Assembly: GCF_047511655.1 (NCBI RefSeq)
Contig: NC_133386.1
Span: forward strand, 130,575,866-130,639,865
DNA length: 64,000 bases
Reading direction: 5' to 3'
Origin: Castor canadensis
Taxonomy: Eukaryota > Chordata > Mammalia > Rodentia > Castoridae
Shown here one piece after another: positions 1-10,335 of this stretch. Below the pieces are notes generated by a model that saw nothing but the letters and a program-made list of their open reading frames with translations, did no database searches and had not been told where the DNA came from. Made by a program: the position numbers and the translations under genes. Within the stretch, counting starts at the first letter, position 1; the number at the start of each line of letters is the position of its first letter.

Positions 1-25
1 AATGTTGTGAAAATTATTTAAACCT

Positions 26-66
26 GTGAAGCCCTGAGTTCAAACCTCAGTAACCCCCCACCCCGC
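26..66 (+). repeat. ID SINE 3' fragment
   Basis: gaagccctgagttcaaacctcagtaacccc is the 3' end of the ID-type SINE; the 5' part is not recognisable. Confidence 0.55.
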
Positions 67-140
67 CAAGAACAATTAAACCCCTTTGTCTTTAGCAAAA
101 GCAGTATTGTTTATTGTTTGCTCTTAAAAGAGCAAAGTTT

Positions 141-246
141 GGGCTGGGGCATGGCTCAAGTGATGGAGTGCTTGCTCAGCAAGTTCAAGGCTCTGAGTCA
201 ATCCCTAATAGTATGAGAGAGAGAGAGAGAGAGAGAAAGAGGCGGG
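141..246 (+). repeat. ID SINE with (GA)n tail
   Basis: gggctggggcatggctcaag then cttgctcagcaagttcaagg, with an (AG)n run at 215-236 in place of the A-rich tail. Confidence 0.75.
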
Positions 247-253
247 GAAGTAT

Positions 254-379
254 GCTGGACATGGTGGTGCATGTCTATAATCTCAGCACTCAACCAGGCT
301 TTGTAGTCTAGGCTGACTTTGTGCTCTTTGCATCCAGCCTCCTGAATGCACAGGTTATAGGCATGTACCCTGGCACCTG
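254..379. repeat. B1-like fragments in opposite orientations
   Basis: A sense B1 5' piece (ctggacatggtggtgcatgt) at 254-290 is followed by an antisense piece (301-379) ending ggttataggcatgtaccctg. Confidence 0.55.
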
Positions 380-383
380 ACTC

Positions 384-531
384 TTTTTTTCTTTTGCATT
401 GCTGGGGTTCGGACCCACAGCCTTAAACATGCTAAGATCAGCCACTTAGCTATATTCTAGCCCTCAATTAATGATTCTTCTTTTTTTTTGGTTGGACAGA
501 CACTCTAATGCTTGAGCCACACCTCCAGTCC
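384..531 (-). repeat. Two antisense ID SINEs
   Basis: A T-rich head then ttgctggggttcggacccac (384-464), and a second shorter copy (477-531) ending gagccacacctccagtcc. Confidence 0.65.
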
Positions 532-1907
532 ACAGTTAATAATTCTTGGTGAATGATTTCATTCTATACAGTGAGAAGCAAGCTCTGTGCTAGATGCAGA
601 TCAGTTAGACAGGATTCTGCCCTTAGCCCTTGCAGACAAGATGGACAAAGACTTAAGAATTATGATGGTGGATAGCAATGCTTTTATTTTACTTGTACTT
701 TCCTGTGCATTACTGCATCTTAATATGTTTTGAAGAGGGCCAACTGAGCCATTCTTCAAGTTATTGACCCCATTATATTAGGACATGTCATGTCATTCAC
801 TTAGCAGCATTACCTGTGTATATATTCTAATAGGCCAGATGCTGAGGCTGGAGAGAAATACGAAGTGACCTTTGTTCTCCAGGTACTCATTGTCTATTAC
901 AGAACCCAGATGATAGAAGCCTAGAGGCTGTGGAAAAGCAGATGAAAGTCCCTGACTTGTCAGTGTAGGAGGTCTGGGATGCTTCATAAAAGAGAAGACT
1001 CTTTGGCTAGTATGGAATGATGACTGAGCCTGTCAGTATTGTAGTGCAGGGTGGAATAGAATTCCAGCTGTAACAAACATCTCAACAGCCCTGAGACAGG
1101 AGAGAGGATGGCCTTACAGTACTGCCGAAGGTGGAATGCAGTGAATTAGGCTTTGAAAGCACACTGATTTGGGCTCAAATCTGAGCTCTACCACCTAACA
1201 CTTATTTCATCTTAGGAAGTTTATTGCTTAGTGTTCCATTTGTAGACGTTAACTAATTTAAGCAGATTAAAAAAAAAACTTTAAGCAAAAAGAAGTTTAT
1301 TATATGATGTTAAATGACTCACAGAATTGTTGGGAAGACTAAAGAAACACACTAGGTTGAATTTCTGGGAATGATTTCCAGAGCCACTACACTGAATGGT
1401 TATCAAGGGAGCTGCTGTTCCTCCCATGATCAGGAAACTGCCAATTGAATTTGGATGCCACTGGTACAACTGCTGGCTGCAGAACCATGTGTTGCGCTCT
1501 GCCTCTTTGCTACTTCTTTGTTCCATATGCAAATCTCATAAGAATGTGTTTGATTGACCCATAGTAAATCATGCCTGGAACCTAGTTCAAGAGAGTCTGG
1601 GAAATGCAGTTTTAACTTTGCAGCATGTATATGTATAGTATGAGAAAATATATTAGGTGAAAATTGGAATCTGTGAGTGAGGCAAAATTAGTCTGTGCTC
1701 CAGCTACCAAACTGCTCTTGGCTCCAGTATACTCACCTAGAGGACCTGACAACTGGCTAGGATTCGGGGTGAGAGTAAGGAGCTGGGAAAGCTACATGGG
1801 TGGCCTGATCTTCTTAGTAGCCTTATAAAAACCCGATATCTCTTAGCCCTTGGGAGTGCATGGGGCCAGTGGGGAGAATTTTTGCTTCTGTGTGTGGATG
1901 CAGGTAT
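532..1907. other. INTS4: INTS4 intron, little recognisable content
   Basis: A MIR-like fragment near 1150-1245 (gggctcaaatctgagctcta) is the only landmark. Open frames here are short and lack coding character. Confidence 0.6.
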
Positions 1908-1922
1908 AAGAAAGCTGTAGCA

Positions 1923-3023
1923 AATAAAGAAATGGGCAAGTGAACTAAACAGAACTTTCTCAAAAGAAGAAATTCAAATGGACAAAAAAACACATGAAAA
2001 AATGCTCACCATCTCTAGCAATAAAGGAAATGCAAATTAAAAACACACTAAGATTCCACCTCACCCCTGTTAGAATAGCCATCATTAGCAACACCACTAA
2101 CAACAGGTGTTGGCAAGGATGTGGGGAAAAAGGAACCCTCTTACACTGCTGGTGGGAATGTAAACTAGTACAACCAATCTGGAAAAAAATGTGGAGGCTA
2201 CTTAAAAAGCTAAACATTGATCTACCATATGATCCAGCAATACCACTCTTGGGGATACCCAAAAGACTGTGACACAGGTTACTCCAGAGGCACCTGCACA
2301 CCCATGTTTACTGCGGCACTATTCACAATAGCCAAGTTATGGAAACAGCCAAGATGCCCCACCACTGACAAATGGATTAAGAAAATGTGGTATTTATACA
2401 CAATGGAATTTTATGCAGCCATGAAGAAGAATGAAATGTTATCATTCGCTGGTAAATGGATGGAATTGGAGAACATCATTCTGAGTGAGGTTAGCCTGGC
2501 CCAAAAGACCAAAAATCATACGTTCTCCCTCATATGTGGACATTAGATCAAGGGCAAACACAACAAGGGACTTGGACTTTGATCACATGATAAAAGGAGA
2601 GCACACAAGGGAGGTATGAGGATAGGTAAGACACCTAAAAAACTAGATAGCATTTGTTGCCCTCAATGCAGAGAAACTAAAGCAGATACTTTAAAGCAAC
2701 TGAAGCCAATAGGAGAAGGGGACCAGGAACTAGAGAAAAGGTTAGTTCGAGAAGAATTAATTTAGAAGATAACACACATGTACAGGAAATCAATGTGAGT
2801 CAGCTCCCTGTATAGCTATCCTTATCTCAACTAGAAAAAACCCTTGTTCCTTCCTATTATTGCTTATACTCTCTCTTCAGCATAATAAGAGATAAGGGCA
2901 GAATAGTTCTGCCAGGGAGCGAGGGGTAAGGAGGGAAGGAAGGGAGGAAGGGAGGGGGTGGAGGCGGGGAGAAATGACCCAAACATTGTATGCACATATG
3001 AATAAAATAAAAATTAAAAAAAA
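1923..3023 (+). mobile_element. 5'-truncated LINE-1 with 15-bp target-site duplication
   Basis: Flanked by aagaaagctgtagca at 1908-1922 and 3024-3038. It carries the end of ORF2: a first frame to about 2270 including [17 protein letters not shown], then, after a frameshift near 2250-2290, a second frame containing CPTTDKWIKKMWYLYTMEFY and ending SLICGH near 2546. A 3' UTR with a purine/G-rich tract (2920-2975) and an A-rich tail follow. The intact duplication and near-open ORF2 suggest a fairly young insertion in the INTS4 intron. It is not mobile: the 5' part is missing and ORF2 is broken. Confidence 0.92.
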
Positions 3024-3188
3024 AAGAAAGCTGTAGCATTCTGGGGACACATAGTCTGCGACATTCTGGGGAAGCTGTGCCATAGAGGCTTATAGGGACA
3101 CTCCAGCTACAGGGCCCCCAGCAGCTCTGAGCCCCAAGCAGGGAATGTTCACAAAATCTCACAACTTGGTAAGAAAATCCTGCTGTGG

Positions 3189-3313
3189 CTAGTTGTGGTG
3201 GTTCATGTCTGTAATCCCAGCACTCATGAGTCTGAGTCAAGGAGGATAGGAATTCCAGGCCAGCCTGGGTTACATAGAAAGACCTTTTCTCAAAAGAAAG
3301 AAAAAGGAAAAAT
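3189..3313 (+). repeat. B1 SINE with target-site duplication
   Basis: ggttcatgtctgtaatccca to an A-rich end, flanked by aatcctgc(t/g)gtgg at 3176-3188 and 3314-3326. Confidence 0.8.
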
Positions 3314-3326
3314 AATCCTGCGGTGG

Positions 3327-5960
3327 ACCTGACATTGCAAATGGATGGAAGAAATCCTGCCAGAAATGAAAAATGCTGCAAGACACAGAGCTCAAGTGAA
3401 AGCTTGTTACACACTGACTAGACACACAATTATTGCCAGCTTTGCAGTGTTAGTGTCAGCTAGAAGGCCTGCAGAGCAGCTCAAATTCTTAACAAGCTGA
3501 ACCTGGCAAAAACCCAAAAGACTAAGTGGCATGAAGCAGCCATATTGGTTCTACAGGCTAAAGCTAAATGGTGTTCTAAGTGACAAAGCATTCATGTGAA
3601 CACCATCACTATAACCAGCAACAATAAGAGACAGGTGAAATAGAATATATTTTTTAAAAAGTTGAAATGGTTTTAGCATGACAGGTTCTTTATGCTGTAC
3701 ATTCAGTCATATATTTGATACTTTTTGAGTGTCTGGATGTGCCAGAACAATGCTCTTAAACAAAGGGTCACCAAAGTGGAGCCTGTAGACCAAAACTGAT
3801 CTGCTGCCTGCTTTTGTAAATATGATTTAATTTAGGCCTGTTACTCTAGCCATGGCAGAGTGCTTGCCTACCGTGCACAAGGCCCTGCATTTGATTCCTG
3901 AGGTTCTTCACAAATTACTATTTCTACAAGTTGATGAACAGTAAAGTGTCAGTTGGAATTTCATTCCAAATGTTACCTAATTAGAACTGGCCCATGAATT
4001 TGTTACTATTAGTATAAAACAAATTTCACTCTCACATTCATTGCCACTTACTGTCATGTAAGCATCCAAGCAAGTTCTCATCTATAGAAAGTCCACTTCA
4101 GTGAGGGCTCTGGGAAATGGTATTTCTTTGTTTCTGGAACTTACATAACTCTTTGCCTTCACTACTGTACCTGGATACTTATAGGGACTCATAAATGTTT
4201 ATTGAAAACTATAGTTGTGGTGGCTTAACTAGGAATATTAAACTTAAGATTTTTATAGATGGCATTTCCTTCTGGCCATACTTCATCTCCACATGTACAG
4301 CCTGATGCTTTAAGGCTATGTTCTCCTTGATTACCTGGGCTGCTATCTGTCAAAGGCCTACTGTATACTTTATCTAAGAGCTTTATATTCTTTATTTAAT
4401 TGAATTTGAAAGTAATCCCACAAGAATCACCCCCTTTTTATAAAGAGTGTGATAACACTCCTGGTGAGGGAGCTGGGGGTTCATTCATTCCCTGTATGTT
4501 TTTTGAGCATTCATCATAAACCAGGGACTACGTGAGGCAGAGGGGACACAATAGTAAACAAGGCAGTGTGCTGTGAGGCTCCTATAGCCTCATGCGAGAG
4601 AGAATAGGAAATTCAGAAGTGTCATGCTATCATTGAGTAAGCATAGGGGTCTCTAGAAAAATGGGAGGGGCACCTAATCCTTTCTTGAATACTCTTAAGG
4701 GTGACCTGAAGAATGAATAGAAGTTACATTGGTGCATGAAGAAGGCAGAAGAGTCTGTTCAGGACTAGGAATAGGAAAGGCCTGGACTAGAACATAGGTC
4801 TTTCTAGCCTTCCACCTGATCAGTTTTTTCTGAAGTTAAAGCATCTAGTATAATGAAATTTGAAATAGAAGGACTGGTTCAAGTTTAGCACTAATCACTT
4901 CATAGGTGTGTGATCTTGGATCATCTACTCCCTCATCTGTAAGCCAAGGGTACTATGTAGCTACTATGGAGGACTATTGTGGTTTATTATAATAAAAGCA
5001 TTTTGAGAATAGCAGTCTATATAGATATATGTATATCTATATCTATATGTGAGCATGCTCATGCTATTTTGCGAGTAAATCCTTCCAAATACAACTGTTG
5101 TAACCATGTTTAAGTTCACTGAGAGTAAGAGAATTGTCTTTTCTTTTTAAAGGTTTTTATTTTACTTTTAATTAGCATATATTGATGGAACAAAGGTGAT
5201 GATTCCATAGGTGCATACTGTGTACTTTGAACAAGTTCACTGCCTTCCTTACATTCTCTTATCCCATTCACAGGCAGTTGTCTTTTAAGGAATACTGTGG
5301 CCATTTGTCCATTGTTTCTTAGGATGTCTAATGACTTCTGATTTTTCAGTTTGAATTTTTGTGTAAGTCCATGAAAGTGCTGTTTCTGGAAATACGTATT
5401 ATTGTTTCAGGAACTATACCACTTTAGAAGTGTTCCACAATATAGTTTTTAAATTTTGGAGTATAACATCTCATTTCAGTCTGAAATGGAGGGGCTTCAT
5501 TTATCTGGAATCACTAGAAATACACTTCTTTTCTTACGGGAATTCTTTTGTACACTGATTCTAAAGAATATGGGATTTCATGGTTGAATTCTTTCAGATT
5601 CTCCTTTTGCTGTACAATTGTTAATGTCTTTAAGGAATGGTACCTGTTTTGTAGTCAGTGAATGAGCTGGCTAATTAAAGAGGTAGAAATAAATGTTTAT
5701 AGTCACCTGGGTATAAGCATGAACATGTGTTTTGAAAAGTCACAATACCTATTTTCTAATATTTCTCATTCTGCCAAGCTACTAAGAGACATCAATTGCA
5801 ACTCTGATTTTTAGAGACTGGAAGAGGATGAAAAAGATATGCAGCATTTGATTTATATATCCACAGTCTTTTTGACTATCTTTAACAATGATTTAAGGAA
5901 ACTAGCCAATTCAGCTTATTATGTGAACTTTTTTTAATTTTTTTTAAATCACAGTATATG
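3327..5960. other. INTS4: INTS4 intron, old diverged repeats
   Basis: A weak ID-like stretch at 3835-3910, a reversed L2-like stretch at 4479-4620 (ggttcattcattccctgtat), a MIR-like stretch near 4890-4960 and a short AT/C simple repeat at 5012-5050. Nothing coding. Confidence 0.5.
5140..5290 (-). mobile_element. Possible LINE-1 3' fragment, antisense
   Basis: The layout ttttaattagcatatattga followed by a weakly similar stretch resembles the L1 3' end at 61665-61735. Diverged. Confidence 0.4.
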
Positions 5961-6090
5961 AGCTGGATGTGGTGGTGCAAACTGGTAATTCTAGCACTCG
6001 GGAGGCTGAACCAGGAGGCTGACAAGTCACAGGCCAGCCTGTGCAGGCCTGTCAGCATAGTGACACCCTGTCTCAAAACTAAACAACCAC
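5961..6090 (+). repeat. B1 SINE
   Basis: agctggatgtggtggtgcaa, cactcgggaggctgaacca and caccctgtctcaaaac in B1 order. Confidence 0.78.
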
Positions 6091-6621
6091 CCCCACACAA
6101 TATATAAAAACTTGTTTACTTTTAATATTTAAAAAATACTATTTAGTGTCATTTTGGACTAAGGAATGCTAAAGTGTTTGTTTCTGGACTAGGCTCTTTT
6201 TCCTGCCAGATCACATCTCTAGAAATGTGCTTCAGTGTTTCTGGTTTTAAGTCAGTTTTGACTCATTTGAATTTGGTGTAGCTCATAAATAAATAAAAAG
6301 CTTAATAGAAAATAAGATGTAATATACAGTTTTTAAAAAAGACTTTTGGAGTCAGAGAGACTTGGGTTTGTGTGCTATTTTTGCCACATTGATTCTGTGA
6401 TTTTGGACAAACCACTTAAATGCTGGTTTTTAGTTTCATACTCTGTGAGAGAGTATGAACTCTCCCAATTCATTTTGTGAGAATTAAATGAGCTCAAGTG
6501 TGGAAACATCTAGTACAGTACAGTGTACACAGAAGATGCTCTTTGTACATTTTCTTTCCTGCCCCTTTCCCCTCTCCCCTTTCTCTTTCTCCCTTTCTCT
6601 CCCCTCTCTCCTTTTGCTCTC

Positions 6622-6940
6622 TTTTTTTGTGGTACTGGGACTTGAACTCAGGGCATTACACTTCCTAGGCAGGCACTCTACCACTTGAGCCACTCTACCA
6701 GCCTTTTTTGTGTTGGGTATTTCTTTCTTTCTTTCTTTCTTTTTTTTTTTTTTTAACATCAGCACAGGCTTTACTGGGGAGAAGAAATCTACAGGGGGTC
6801 TACAGCTAGAGCTCTGTGTTGGGTATTTTCAAGATAGGGTCTTATGAACTCTTTGCCTGGACTGGCCTTGGACCTCAATCCTCCTGATCTCTGCCTCCTG
6901 AGAAGCTAAGATGACAGGCCTTACCCACTGGCGCCCAGCT
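6622..6940 (-). repeat. Composite B1-ID SINE, split by a retroposed fragment
   Basis: Antisense ID arm 6622-6708 (ggtactgggacttgaactca) and antisense B1-like arm 6829-6940 (ctcctgatctctgcctcctg), separated by the insertion at 6723-6814. Confidence 0.82.
6723..6814 (-). pseudogene. Short retroposed transcript 3' end with poly(A) tail
   Basis: On the minus strand, about 60 bases ending ccccagtaaagcctgtgctg, then a poly(A) tail interrupted by GAAA. An AGTAAA-type signal lies about 19 bases before the tail. The piece splits an antisense composite SINE and is flanked by the 14-mer tgtgttgggtattt at 6709-6722 and 6815-6828. It looks like a heavily 5'-truncated processed pseudogene; the source gene was not recognised. 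Confidence 0.72.
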
Positions 6941-6957
6941 TCTTTATTTTATTTATT

Positions 6958-7075
6958 TATTTTTTTTCTTTTAAAGACATGGTTTCATTATGTATCCCAG
7001 ACTAGCCTCGAACTCACAGTCCTCCTTTCTCAGCCTCTGGAGTGCTGGGATTATAGGGGTACCACCACGGCAGCT
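6958..7075 (-). repeat. B1 SINE
   Basis: Antisense B1: cttttaaagacatggtttca, actagcctcgaactcacagt, ctggagtgctgggattatag. Confidence 0.8.
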
Positions 7076-7887
7076 CTTTCTTTGTGCCTAAGAGTTCCTA
7101 GTCTTCTGATGGATGTCTAAACTAAGGTTCTGAGGATTGTGAGTGTAAGGAGATACAGAGAGGAAGCACTGGAACACAAAGGATTTTGCCCAGGGCTAGC
7201 AGGTTTTCATTTTTGTTTATACATAGGTCAGAGTTCCCATAGCTAATTGGATTTGGTTGCACTTTGTTCTGTTCAAATTGAGAACCTTTGCTCCAATCCA
7301 GGGACAATAGAATGACCCTACCCCCAGAGGCAGTCAGTTAGCCCACAATCGACTGGTCAGTGCTAATTGTAACAGAAGGTAGAACTTCTTGGAGAGGAAA
7401 ATACTTCAGAAGTTGAATGGGTTGAGGATGTCTCTTGTAAGAGAAACATCAGAGAAGTGAAAGGGAGAGATTATCTGGCCACCAAATTATACTTGACAGA
7501 TATGGCTAGCTCATCCAAGGTCTTGTCTTTTATTGTGCTAGGTTCTCATATGTGAGCAGGCTCTCTGGGACCAACTCAAGCCAGTCAGTCTAGCTCACAA
7601 GAGCTTGCTTGCCATAAGTACTAATATCTTCAATCACTCTGAGGATAATTCACTCTGTGTTCTTTTGTGGGGCATCTCCTTCCTGATACCAAGGTCCCTA
7701 GAAGGCAGCATTAGTTATTATAAAGTTGCCTTCTAGGTGTGAGATTAGAGAGAGGGGCTTAGTCCAATGAACAGTTTTCTTCAGGCTACTATGAAACCTC
7801 ATGTGTTATATCTAAAGCATTTTCCTTAGTGCACTTTATCTTCAGATTTTCCACAGTTTTGATGTTGCCATTAAAAAATAATGAAGC

Positions 7888-8212
7888 AGGCTGGTGTGGT
7901 GGTACACACCAGTTCCAGCTACTCAGGAGGCAGAGATGGGGAGGATTGTAGTTTAATGTCTGGGGGACATGGAGTTTGTGAGACCCCCATCTCGACCAAT
8001 AAAATGTTGGTGTGGTGGTATGTGCCTGTCCTCTTAGCTATGCAGGAGGCATAAATAGGAGGATATCCCTCCAGACTGGTCTGTTCAGCCCTAGTTGAAA
8101 AATAACTAAAGCAAAAGGGCTAGAGCCATGACTCAAGTGGTAGAGCACCTGTATAGTAAGCACGAGCCCTGAGTTCAAACCCAAGTAGCATCAAAAACAA
8201 AAACAAAAAAAC
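7888..8212 (+). repeat. Three-arm composite SINE (B1-B1-ID)
   Basis: Two successive B1-like arms (7888-8000, 8008-8110) and an ID arm (catgactcaagtggtagagc) with an A-rich tail. Confidence 0.78.
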
Positions 8213-8361
8213 AGAAATAGATTTCTATGAATGCTGAGCTGGATTGTTAGGGGACGGGGACACACATATACACACACACATAGTATTCCCCTCTCCTCCC
8301 AAAAAAAGCAAAAAGAAAAGACAACCAATGCTTTTTGTAGATATACAGCATATCTGAAAGA

Positions 8362-8383
8362 ATAATAATAATAATAATAATAA
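8362..8383 (+). repeat. (ATA)n microsatellite
   Basis: Seven perfect ATA-type units. Confidence 0.85.
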
Positions 8384-8635
8384 ACTGGTCATAGTGGTTG
8401 TTTCTTGGAAGGTGTATAGCATAATAGAGCAGGGTACAGATATAGGAAAAGGGACTAATTTAATTGTATAACCTATAGGATCTTTTGAGTTCTATATCTT
8501 ATAAATGTACTTCTGTATTACCTATTCAAAACACTAAATGTTTGAAATTACTAATAATCCCAGTTCCCAACATAACTATTTCATTTGTGTGTGTTACTTT
8601 TAAATTTCCTGTCCACAGGCACTTTTACATATTTA

Positions 8636-8765
8636 TTTTTTTTTTTTCATGATGCAGTCTTGCTAGGTTGCCCAGGCAGGTCTGGGACTCCTGGGCTCAA
8701 GTGATTTTCCTGCCTCTGCCTCCCAAGTTGTTGGGATGATATAAGCATACACTACCATGGCCAGA
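8636..8765 (-). repeat. B1/Alu-like SINE
   Basis: Antisense copy: T run, gatgcagtcttgctaggttg, gcctctgcctcccaagttgt. Confidence 0.72.
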
Positions 8766-8897
8766 ATAATTATGTATTTATATGGTTGTAGTCCTTGTGT
8801 CCATTCATATATCCAATAGAATGTCCTTAAATTCCATGTATCAGAAAAGCTTTATCTCAAACTAGCTTACAATGCCTATTTGTGCCTTGCTTAGATC

Positions 8898-9212
8898 TAA
8901 TCTGAATGTTCATATGTTGAAATCCTAACCCCAAGGTGATGATGATATTGGGAGGTGGGCTTGGGAAGGTCCTGAAGTAATGAGGATAGAGCCCACATAA
9001 AAGTTTAGTGCCCTCCTAAAAGAGGATTAAGGGGCTTCTACAGTCCCTTTCATAATTTCAAGATGCAGCTAGAAGCTGCTGTCTGTGATGAAGTGGGTCT
9101 CCATAGACACCACATTTGCCAGTGCCTTTCTCTTGGACTGTCTAGCTTCCAGAGCTGTGAGAAATAAAATTTTCTTGTTTATAAGCCACCTGCTCTATTT
9201 TTGTTATATGGA
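8898..9212 (+). mobile_element. MLT1-type MaLR LTR (ancient ERVL-MaLR)
   Basis: Landmarks catatgttgaaatcctaacc, gggaggtgggcttgggaagg, agctgtgagaaataaaattt and tataagccacc appear in the order of an MLT1 LTR. A solo, old long terminal repeat in an INTS4 intron; no internal viral genes are attached. Confidence 0.75.
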
Positions 9213-9329
9213 GTATAACTTTCCTTCAGATAACTAGAAATTGGAAGAATGATATATGACTAGTAATTTGTTTATGCCATTAGTCCATAATTTTTATGTT
9301 TCTTGCATTTTTCTTGATATCAGCACTGT

Positions 9330-9416
9330 TTTTTTTAAACACATGGGACTGGGGTTTGAACTCAGGGCTTTGTTCTTACAAAGCAGGCACACCACCACAT
9401 GAGCCACGCCTCTAGT
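9330..9416 (-). repeat. ID SINE
   Basis: Antisense: gggactggggtttgaactca, then aaagcaggcacaccaccaca and gagccacgcctctag. Confidence 0.75.
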
Positions 9417-10241
9417 CATCTTGTATTTTTCTTGCTCTCAGCTTTGATTTTAACCTAAGGTTTTTTTCCCTTTGGAGTTCATGTAGTCATCAGGGTCAGC
9501 CAGAGCTATAAGCATTCTTGCTCAGTTCTGGACTGTACCTTTAACTGGGTTTGGGGATATGTTCTGTTGAACAAAATCAATAGTCAGTTAGTAATGAAGG
9601 GGTGGAGAATGGTTAACTGAGCAGGCAGCTAATACCTTCTTTAAAAGATTTTTTCACTTTGGAAAAAAATGCTTGCTTGTTATATAAAAATCTTGGTAAG
9701 ATAGCACAGTTGGGAAAAGAGTAAAAAGCACCCTTATACTACTATCCAGAAAACTGCTTTACTGTGTTTTCTCTGATGTGTAATTTTCCCATCATCATAC
9801 ACCCTGTTGACAGTTGATATGTTAGGAACTGGAGAGTGTCACTGGCTGGATATACCATAATTGACTTAACCCTTACCATTAGATTTTCTGATAGTCACTC
9901 AGTATTTTACTTTAATAGCCCACAAATCAATGAATATTATGGGGCATAAAACAGTTCATTTCTGTTGAATATTTACTTTAGGATCACGTCATAGCATAAA
10001 TGAAATTAAAATATTTTAGTATATACATGGTTTTATAATACAGTTTTGCTTTCCAAATGATTGTATCAGCTTAATCTTCTATCAAAGTGTGAATGAACCT
10101 ATTTTATTATAACCACTTCAGCATTTGATGTCATTTTAAAACTTAGGACCAATTTACTAGATATAAAATGCTTTTGACTTGATCTTATGTTGGTGACATT
10201 ATCCTTGTCCTGTGTTTGGCTTGGGATTTTATTTACTGTAG

Positions 10242-10335
10242 AGATCTGCAGAGACTTGGAGAGCTTCAGTCTGAATTGGCAGGAGTAGCTGACTTCTCTG
10301 CTGCCTATCTTCAGTGTCAGCTGCTTCTCATCAAG
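10242..10335 (+). CDS. INTS4: INTS4 coding exon (first in window)
   Basis: Reads [20 protein letters not shown] and on to QCQLLLIK. The acceptor is tactgtag and the donor gttggt. The first base completes a codon from an upstream exon outside the window; the other two frames contain stops. The exon ends in phase 0. It encodes 31 residues of predicted helical character. No further INTS4 exon was recognised in positions 1-10241. Confidence 0.93.

Noticed and set aside
2857..3414. 185-codon open frame on the - strand
   Set aside because: It spans the 3' UTR of an L1 and an antisense B1 SINE; typical repeat-derived open frame.
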